From the NCBI GenBank assembly GCA_027488845.1, contig JAIYBC010000049.1:1-57707 (forward strand): 57,707 nucleotides of DNA, in the 5' to 3' direction. Positions within the stretch are counted from its first letter, which is position 1; each line of letters opens with the position of its first letter. The translations under genes were made by a program, and so were the position numbers. The notes below the pieces were generated by a model, which did no database searches, was not told the DNA's origin, and saw only the letters and a list, made by a program, of their open reading frames with translations. Shown piece by piece: positions 52,545 to 57,707 of this stretch. This DNA is from Verrucomicrobiales bacterium. GTDB taxonomy: Bacteria > Verrucomicrobiota > Verrucomicrobiia > Limisphaerales > UBA9464.

Positions 52545-53812
52545 TCGGCGTCGAGTTCGGAGTGGGTGAGGACACGCCCGGTCCGGGCATCGGTCACGGC
52601 CACGCCGAGTCCGAGCGGCGCCGGGGCGGCCAGTTTCCTGAAGAAGTTGGGAAAGGTCTTCCGCACGCAGCCGGGATGGCGCAACCGGATGCCCGGGACC
52701 TTCAGCCCGAGGGTCGCGAAGCACATCGCCATCCGGTGGTCGTCGTAGGTCTCGATCTCCGCCCCATGCAGGACGGACGGCTCGACGGTCAGCGTGTCGC
52801 CGGACTCGGTGACCCGGGCGCCGCAACGGGTCAGCTCCGTCCGCAGGGCCGCCACCCGTTCACATTCCTGCACGCGCAGCCTCCCGAGGTCGGTGAACCG
52901 AACGGTCCGGCCCGCCAGCGGCGCCACGGCGATCGCGGTCATGATGCTGTCGCCGAGGTCCCGCTCGCGGGACACCTCCGCCGGCAGGTCGAGGAACCGC
53001 GGGTAGCGCGCGTCCACCTGCCATCCGGATTCCGGCCAGTGGTTGACCGAAATCCGGTCTCGTCCCAGCAGGTGCGCCGCCGCCCAGAAGTAGCTGCCGC
53101 TCGAGGCGTCCGGCTCGACCTGGAATTCCCCGCCACCATGGGGGAACGTCTCCATCAGCCGACGGGTCATCTCCACGTAGGGCATCTCGTCGGGGTTGGC
53201 GCCGGTGACACCGATCTCCCATCCAGCAAGGCGTGACGGCATGAGCAGCGCCGAGGCGAACTGGGAGCTCTCGGCCACGCTCACCTCGCATCGGGCCGCA
53301 CGCGGGCCGGCGCCGTGGAGGACGGCGGGAAGCCGGTCGTTCGGCGAATCGACCCGGTATCCCAGGGCCCGGAGCGCTGCGAGCAACCCGGCCTGCGGAC
53401 GCTCGTGCATCCGGGGAACGCCCGCGAGCCGGTACGCACCCCGCCCCAGGCAGCACAGGGCCGCGAGGAACCGGGCCGCGGTGCCGGCGTTGCCGACGAA
53501 CAGGTCCAACGGTTCCGCCGCCGTCCCGGCCCGGGGAATCGTTCCACCGGCGCCCTCGATGCGGAGGATGCGGTTCGCCTCCTCCGCGGGATCCGGCAGC
53601 ACTTCCACCGGGAATCCCATCGTTCGCAGACACCCCGTCATCACCTGCGTGTCCTCGCTCCACAAGGCACCCCGGAGCGTGACCGGACCCGAGGCCATCG
53701 CCGCCAGGATCAACGCGCGGTTGGTGATGCTCTTGGAGCCGGGGATCGTGATGGCGGAGACGGAGGGGATCCCGGTGGGCGGGATGATCTCGATGAGGTC
53801 GGGAAGCGGCAT
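52541..53812 (-). CDS. aroA: 5-enolpyruvylshikimate-3-phosphate synthase AroA
   Basis: AroA joins phosphoenolpyruvate to shikimate-3-phosphate on the way to chorismate. The 423-residue protein has ITIPGSKSITNRALILAAMA (Lys and Arg for substrate), LFVGNAGTAARFLAALCC, the SQFASALLM block, and the C-terminal RVQECERVAALRTELTRCG and TYDDHRMAMCFA. The start at 53812 (MPLPDLIEII) is preferred over an upstream ATG in low-complexity sequence. It lies 16 bases after tyrA and overlaps cmk by 4 bases. Confidence 0.97.
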   Translation of the reverse strand: MPLPDLIEIIPPTGIPSVSAITIPGSKSITNRALILAAMASGPVTLRGALWSEDTQVMTGCLRTMGFPVEVLPDPAEEANRILRIEGAGGTIPRAGTAAEPLDLFVGNAGTAARFLAALCCLGRGAYRLAGVPRMHERPQAGLLAALRALGYRVDSPNDRLPAVLHGAGPRAARCEVSVAESSQFASALLMPSRLAGWEIGVTGANPDEMPYVEMTRRLMETFPHGGGEFQVEPDASSGSYFWAAAHLLGRDRISVNHWPESGWQVDARYPRFLDLPAEVSRERDLGDSIMTAIAVAPLAGRTVRFTDLGRLRVQECERVAALRTELTRCGARVTESGDTLTVEPSVLHGAEIETYDDHRMAMCFATLGLKVPGIRLRHPGCVRKTFPNFFRKLAAPAPLGLGVAVTDARTGRVLTHSELDAE

Positions 53813-53828
53813 CGGCAGGTTCGGTCGG

Positions 53829-54698
53829 TCAGGAAACCTCGGGGTACCGGGCATCACGCCGGGTCTTGGCCTGCTGGAAGAACTCCTCCACCGCGGCCGC
53901 GTCCCCTTCGTCGAGCGCACGGCGGAACTCCTGGAGGTCCTCGATGAACACCCCCAGCACCCGGGACAGGTTGCGGCGGTTGGCGAAGGAGATGTCGCGC
54001 CACATCTGCGGCGACCCCGAGGCCACCCGCGTGGTGTCCCGGAAACCGCCCGCGCACAACTCGGCCTGCTCCTTCGGGTGGACCGGACTCAGGACGTAGT
54101 TCGCCAATCCGGCCGCAACCACATGCGGCAGGTGGCTGGAACGCCCCACCAGGTCGTCGTGCAGCATCGGATTCATCCGGAGGACCCGGGAACCCACCGA
54201 TTCCCAAAGGGCGGACACGCGGTCCACAGCCGCCTGCGGAGTGCCGGTGGTGGGCGTGACCACGGAAACGGCGCCCTCGAAGAGATCCGCCCTCGCATGC
54301 GCCGGCCCCGACTTCTCCGCTCCGGCCATGGGATGACTCCCGACAAAAAGCACGCCGGCGGCCTGGGCCGCGGGCTCGATCTCGGCGACCAGGGCCGACT
54401 TCACGCTGCCGACGTCCGTGACGAGGCAGTCCGGCGCGAGGAACGGGGCCATCTCGCGGAACAACGCCGGCATCTGGCCGACCGGCGAGCAGAGGACCAC
54501 CAGGTCGGCACCTCCGACGGCCTCGGCCACATTCCGGGTGCAGCGGTCCACCACTCCAAGGGAAAGGCATTCGGCAATGGACGCCTGTCGGCGCACGAAA
54601 CCCTGGACGGTCTCCGCCAGGCCGCGCCGTTTCATGGCCAGCCCAAGCGAACCGCCCAACAGGCCCACGCCCGCCAGTGTCACCTTCCGGAAATGCAC
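53829..54698 (-). CDS. tyrA: Prephenate dehydrogenase TyrA
   Basis: TyrA oxidises prephenate or arogenate in tyrosine synthesis. The 289-residue protein has the NAD-binding VTLAGVGLLGGSLGLAMKRRG, VVLCSPVGQMP, VTDVGSVKSALV, the catalytic GSHPMAGAEKSG, and HLPHVVAAGLANYVL. It lacks a chorismate mutase domain and a regulatory ACT domain. It heads the minus-strand operon tyrA-aroA-cmk and diverges from the next gene with only 30 bases between, so both promoters lie very close together or inside genes. Confidence 0.95.
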   Translation of the reverse strand: MHFRKVTLAGVGLLGGSLGLAMKRRGLAETVQGFVRRQASIAECLSLGVVDRCTRNVAEAVGGADLVVLCSPVGQMPALFREMAPFLAPDCLVTDVGSVKSALVAEIEPAAQAAGVLFVGSHPMAGAEKSGPAHARADLFEGAVSVVTPTTGTPQAAVDRVSALWESVGSRVLRMNPMLHDDLVGRSSHLPHVVAAGLANYVLSPVHPKEQAELCAGGFRDTTRVASGSPQMWRDISFANRRNLSRVLGVFIEDLQEFRRALDEGDAAAVEEFFQQAKTRRDARYPEVS

Positions 54699-54728
54699 GG
54701 GTGAAGCCTACGGGAGCCTCCGCGGGCG

Positions 54729-56159
54729 ATGGAAGCCCTGATGCCCAGCCCCTTCGGGAATCCCGACATACAAATCCGCCACCCATCCGGTCTATCGGGT
54801 GTGGTTCCGTCATCCAGAACTCCCGCCCCTTCCCCGTCCTCCTCCAACCGGTCCCGGTCGCCCCACCCCATCGCCGTCGCCGCCCTGCTCCTGATGGGTG
54901 CCATTTCGTTCGTGGTTTCTCGTCCGACCCGGATGGATCCGGCGAAAGAACCGGTTCCGGCCAACCAGGGTGCCGGAACCGCGGATTCCGACGCCTCCGC
55001 CGGAGCCGCGCCGCCTGCGGACCTCGAGCCCATCCCCACGGACGCCGCAGCGGCCGTCCGCCGCCTGCAAACCCGATTCCATTCCATCCAACGCCGACGG
55101 CTTCAGGACTATGCCGCTTTCCGCGGAATCGCGGTGCCGCGGGCCGCGCTCGATTTCCTCACGGCCGCGGAACGGCGGGACTTCGACGGTTTGAAGCGAC
55201 TGTACCTGGCCTTTCTCCAGGAAAACGGCATTCCCGATCTGCCCGAGGAGACGCGACACATCCTGCGGCCATGGATCACCGAAGTCTTCGGAGTGGAGGA
55301 ACAGCTGCGCGAGTGGCCCGCCGGCGCACTCATCGTGTATGGCCGCCAGGTGCTCGATTCGATACCGGCCGGGGCCGTCTATCTCGGCGGAACCGACGAA
55401 GGCCGCTTCATCCCGACCTTCCTCAACGCCACCGCGGCCGAACCCGGGATCGTGCTCACCCAAAACGGCCTCGCCGACGCCTCCTACCGGGAATATCTGG
55501 GATTCCTGCTCGGCGACCGCGTCCAGTTGCCCACCGCGGCGCAGGTGGATGCGGCCTTCGCACGGGTGCTGGAGGAACAGGGGCAAACCGGACCCGACGG
55601 ACGACGGACGATGGGTGGCGGCCGCGCCGTGATGGCCATCAACGACCTCGTTGTCCGCGCCATCGCCGACTCCAATCCAGACCTGCGGTTCGCCGTGCAG
55701 GAATCCGGACCCATGCCATCGACCTACCCCGGGGCTTCGCTGGCCGGATCGCTCTACCAGTTCGGCGTTCCAGTCCTGTCGCCTTCGGCCGGGGAACTCA
55801 CGTCCATGGCGGCGGCGGCGGCGGAACAATGGCAGGAGACCCTGGGGCGGCTGCGGTCGGACCCCGAGGCCCTCGCCAACCCGCGGGTCCGGTCGGCGTT
55901 CGCCACCCTCATCTCGGGACAGGCCTCGGTGCTCGCCGGACGCGGCCTCCAGGAGCCCACCTGGGAACTCTACCGTTTGGCTCTGGCCTTCTCGCCCGAA
56001 GCCCGGGGCATCCGCGCCGCCTTCGCCGAAAGCCTGGCCCTGGCGGGTCGCCCGGAGCAGGCGCGACTGCTGCTCGAGGCCGCCCCTGGAGGAAGTCCGG
56101 AATCGATGGAGGGCTCGAGGAACGGCATTCCCGGATCGGACAGCCCCGGTTCACCGTGA
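54729..56159 (+). CDS. Conserved-looking protein of unknown function with N-terminal membrane anchor
   Basis: The 476-residue protein has a disordered Pro/Ser-rich N-terminus, one membrane segment (about 47-64, PIAVAALLLMGAISFVVS) and a large outer region. Part of that, ALIVYGRQVLDSIPAGAVYLGGTDEGRFIPTFL followed by VLTQNGLADASYREYL, reads like a conserved core, and TPR-like helices follow at the C-terminus (LYRLALAFSPEARGIRAAFAESLALAGR). I recognise no named family. The start is the ATG at 54729 or the one 4 codons later. It diverges from tyrA. Confidence 0.75.
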   Translation: MEALMPSPFGNPDIQIRHPSGLSGVVPSSRTPAPSPSSSNRSRSPHPIAVAALLLMGAISFVVSRPTRMDPAKEPVPANQGAGTADSDASAGAAPPADLEPIPTDAAAAVRRLQTRFHSIQRRRLQDYAAFRGIAVPRAALDFLTAAERRDFDGLKRLYLAFLQENGIPDLPEETRHILRPWITEVFGVEEQLREWPAGALIVYGRQVLDSIPAGAVYLGGTDEGRFIPTFLNATAAEPGIVLTQNGLADASYREYLGFLLGDRVQLPTAAQVDAAFARVLEEQGQTGPDGRRTMGGGRAVMAINDLVVRAIADSNPDLRFAVQESGPMPSTYPGASLAGSLYQFGVPVLSPSAGELTSMAAAAAEQWQETLGRLRSDPEALANPRVRSAFATLISGQASVLAGRGLQEPTWELYRLALAFSPEARGIRAAFAESLALAGRPEQARLLLEAAPGGSPESMEGSRNGIPGSDSPGSP

Positions 56160-56301
56160 GGGCCCGGAAACGGACCTGCCCGCGGCCGGCAGAACCTGCC
56201 GGATCGTCCCGGGTGGCTTCATGGGGAGCATCAACCGCCCGAATGGCCAACAATTCGCCCCTTGAAAGGCGTACGACCGGCCGGAGACTCCCAGCCGATT
56301 T

Positions 56302-57390
56302 ATGGCTCATGTGAAGTTGCACATCCCCGGTCCGGTCGAGGTCAGCGAGAAGACGCTCCAGGCGATGACCCGTCCGATGATCGGCCACCGCGGGCAGGGG
56401 TTCAAAGACCTCTACGCGAAGATCCAGCCCCAGCTTCAGACCCTGCTTTCCACCAGGCAGCTGGTTTATCTCTCCACCTCCAGCGCCTGGGGCGTGATGG
56501 AAGGCGCGCTTTCCAACCTGGCGACGAAGAAGGTGCTGAACTGCATGTGCGGCGCTTTCTCGGACAAGTGGTTCGACGTCTCGAAGAAGGTGGGCAAGGA
56601 GGCCGAGGCGCTCCAGGTGCCTTGGGGATCCCCGATCCGGGCGGAGCAGATCGACGCGAAGCTCGCCACCGGCCAGTTCGACGCGCTGACCTTGATCCAC
56701 AACGAGACCAGCACCGGCACCATGAGCCCGCTCGATGAGATCGCCGCGCTCAAGGCCAAGTATCCCGATGTCATGTTCATCGTGGACGCCGTGTCCTCGA
56801 TGACCGCGATGCCGCACCGGTTCGACGAACTCGGGATCGACGTGCTCCTTGCCGGGACACAGAAGGCCTTCGCGCTGCCGCCGGGCCTGGCGGTGTTCGT
56901 CGCCTCGCCCGCCGCCTTGGCGAAGGCCGCCACGGTGAAGACCCGCGGCTACTACTTCGACTTCGTGGAGTTCGAGAAGAACGCCAAGGAGAGCATGACC
57001 CCGAGCACGCCTTCGATCCCGCACATCAATGCGCTGTCGTCGAAGCTCGACGACTTCTTCGCCGAAGGCCTGGAGGCCCGCTACGCCCGCCACGCCAAGA
57101 CGAACCAGATGCTCCGCGACTGGGCCTCGAAGCATGGCTTCACCCTCTTCCCGGAACCGGGCTTCGAGTCGAGGACCCTCGTCTGCGTCAACAACGGCGC
57201 CAAGCCGGGCGGCCGCGTCGTCGACGTCGCCAAGCTCCAGAAGGGCATGAAGGACCGCGGCGTCCTGATCGACGGCGGCTACGGCAAGATCAAGGGCACG
57301 ACCTTCCGCGTGTCCAACATGGGCGACGAGACCGAGGCGACCATCGCCGATCTCGTGGGCAAGCTCGACGAGTCCATCGCCGGGCTCTGA
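56302..57390 (+). CDS. Class V aminotransferase (alanine-glyoxylate/serine-pyruvate type)
   Basis: The 362-residue protein has the N-terminal HIPGPVEVSEKTLQAM and IGHRGQGFKDLY of the alanine-glyoxylate/serine-pyruvate aminotransferase group. It also has HNETSTGTMSPLDEI, the cofactor-binding Asp in FIVDAVSSM, and LLAGTQKAFALPPG with the Lys that forms the Schiff base. In many bacteria lacking classical SerC, a protein of this group supplies phosphoserine aminotransferase activity next to serA, but the downstream gene is not in the window. A clear terminator-like hairpin follows. Confidence 0.93.
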   Translation: MAHVKLHIPGPVEVSEKTLQAMTRPMIGHRGQGFKDLYAKIQPQLQTLLSTRQLVYLSTSSAWGVMEGALSNLATKKVLNCMCGAFSDKWFDVSKKVGKEAEALQVPWGSPIRAEQIDAKLATGQFDALTLIHNETSTGTMSPLDEIAALKAKYPDVMFIVDAVSSMTAMPHRFDELGIDVLLAGTQKAFALPPGLAVFVASPAALAKAATVKTRGYYFDFVEFEKNAKESMTPSTPSIPHINALSSKLDDFFAEGLEARYARHAKTNQMLRDWASKHGFTLFPEPGFESRTLVCVNNGAKPGGRVVDVAKLQKGMKDRGVLIDGGYGKIKGTTFRVSNMGDETEATIADLVGKLDESIAGL

Positions 57391-57411
57391 CCGTCCCAAT
57401 CCGCCGATCCA

Positions 57412-57450
57412 CCGCCCGGATCTTGGGGAGACTCCCCGGTCCGGGCGGTT
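57412..57450 (+). terminator. Hairpin terminator after the aminotransferase gene
   Basis: CCGCCCGGA (57412-57420) pairs with TCCGGGCGG (57440-57448), with an inner GGGGA/TCCCC stem, followed by TTTCGCATTT. It begins 21 bases after the stop codon. The U-tract is weak but present. Confidence 0.8.
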
Positions 57451-57505
57451 TCGCATTTCCATGGCCTTCTGCGGTCCGCGGATCCGCGGTCATGATGCAC
57501 GGGTC

Positions 57506-57592
57506 CATCCACAGATCCGGCAGATGTCCGCGGATCCCTCTCCCAAGGCTCCTCACCCATCTGCGTCGCTCTGTCCCATCTGTGGATCCCGC
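57506..57592. repeat. 87-base direct repeat, copy 1
   Basis: This 87-base unit is repeated at 57621-57707 with one base difference. It starts with ATCCACAGAT and ends with ATCTGTGGAT, a perfect 10-base inverted repeat, and holds a nested CAGATG/CATCTG pair. It can fold into a long hairpin. It lies after the terminator of the aminotransferase gene. Confidence 0.85.
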
Positions 57593-57620
57593 TCCCACTC
57601 GATTCCCGGTTCACCAGACA

Positions 57621-57707
57621 CATCCACAGATCCGGCAGATGTCCGCAGATCCCTCTCCCAAGGCTCCTCACCCATCTGCGTCGCTCTGTCCCATCTGTGG
57701 ATCCCGC
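57621..57707. repeat. 87-base direct repeat, copy 2 (to window end)
   Basis: The unit differs from copy 1 at one position (GTCCGCAG instead of GTCCGCGG) and has the same terminal inverted repeat at 57622-57631 and 57693-57702. A 28-base unrelated spacer separates the two, giving a period of 115. It reaches the last base of the window, so more copies may follow. Confidence 0.85.

Noticed and set aside
57506-57707. CRISPR array
   Set aside because: The repeat is 87 bases with a 28-base spacer, only two copies are present, and there are no cas genes.

Overview
The window is GC-rich DNA that looks like part of a Verrucomicrobiota chromosome (my inference is subdivision 3, the Pedosphaerales/Limisphaerales type). 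The signs are a planctomycete-type haem protein, a pseudopilin with the H-x9-DG motif, lamin-tail and PQQ-like secreted proteins, Tat-exported Gfo/Idh/MocA oxidoreductases, a TIGR03790-type protein, and many short dispersed intergenic repeats. I found no rRNA, tRNA, CRISPR array, prophage or insertion sequence.

Layout. (1) 0.4-3.1 kb: a secreted two-haem protein, then a RibD-type reductase and queA on the minus strand. (2) 3.4-21.7 kb: a long plus-strand division and cell-wall (dcw) cluster. Its order is mraZ, a small unknown gene, rsmH, an ftsL-like gene, ftsI, a murE-like gene, a small unknown gene, murF, mraY, a LysM lipoprotein gene, ftsW, murG, murB, ddl, ftsQ, ftsA, ftsZ and a GNAT-like membrane protein gene. 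Many neighbours overlap by 4 bases, so they are probably one transcription unit. (3) 21.8-29.4 kb: a chorismate-lyase-like gene, a coupled lamin-tail/pseudopilin pair, an M16 peptidase, and eutB-eutC. (4) 29.6-32.6 kb: a PQQ-like protein, then a small accessory patch with a ribbon-helix-helix/MazF-like toxin-antitoxin pair and a small membrane protein, marked off by three copies of a dispersed element. (5) 32.6-49.4 kb: carbohydrate and general metabolism (oxidoreductases, a large glycoside-hydrolase-like protein, aminotransferase, TerC), an ECF sigma-factor operon, a hybrid histidine kinase, a sugar-reductase/isomerase pair and a WYL regulator. (6) 49.4-57.4 kb: a minus-strand tyrA-aroA-cmk operon running into a TIGR03790-type gene and a DNA glycosylase, then a conserved unknown protein and a class V aminotransferase. 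The window ends in a terminator and two copies of an 87-base repeat.

The main point of interest is the dcw cluster. murC and murD are missing from their usual places. The gene in the murE position keeps the MurE fold signature and the DNPR motif but has lost the ATP-binding loop, the central catalytic segment and the GKGHE motif, so it reads as a pseudoenzyme. The FtsZ in the same cluster keeps the GGGTGSG loop and the C-terminal partner-binding tail but has a degenerate glycine-rich N-terminal loop and a T7 loop in which the catalytic Asp is His. The gene after it is a GNAT-like protein with no visible acetyl-CoA loop and a C-terminal membrane anchor. MurF, MraY, MurG, MurB, Ddl, FtsI, FtsW and FtsA look intact. 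This suggests a lineage in which some Mur and division enzymes were replaced elsewhere in the genome while the old genes were kept as scaffolds or regulators.
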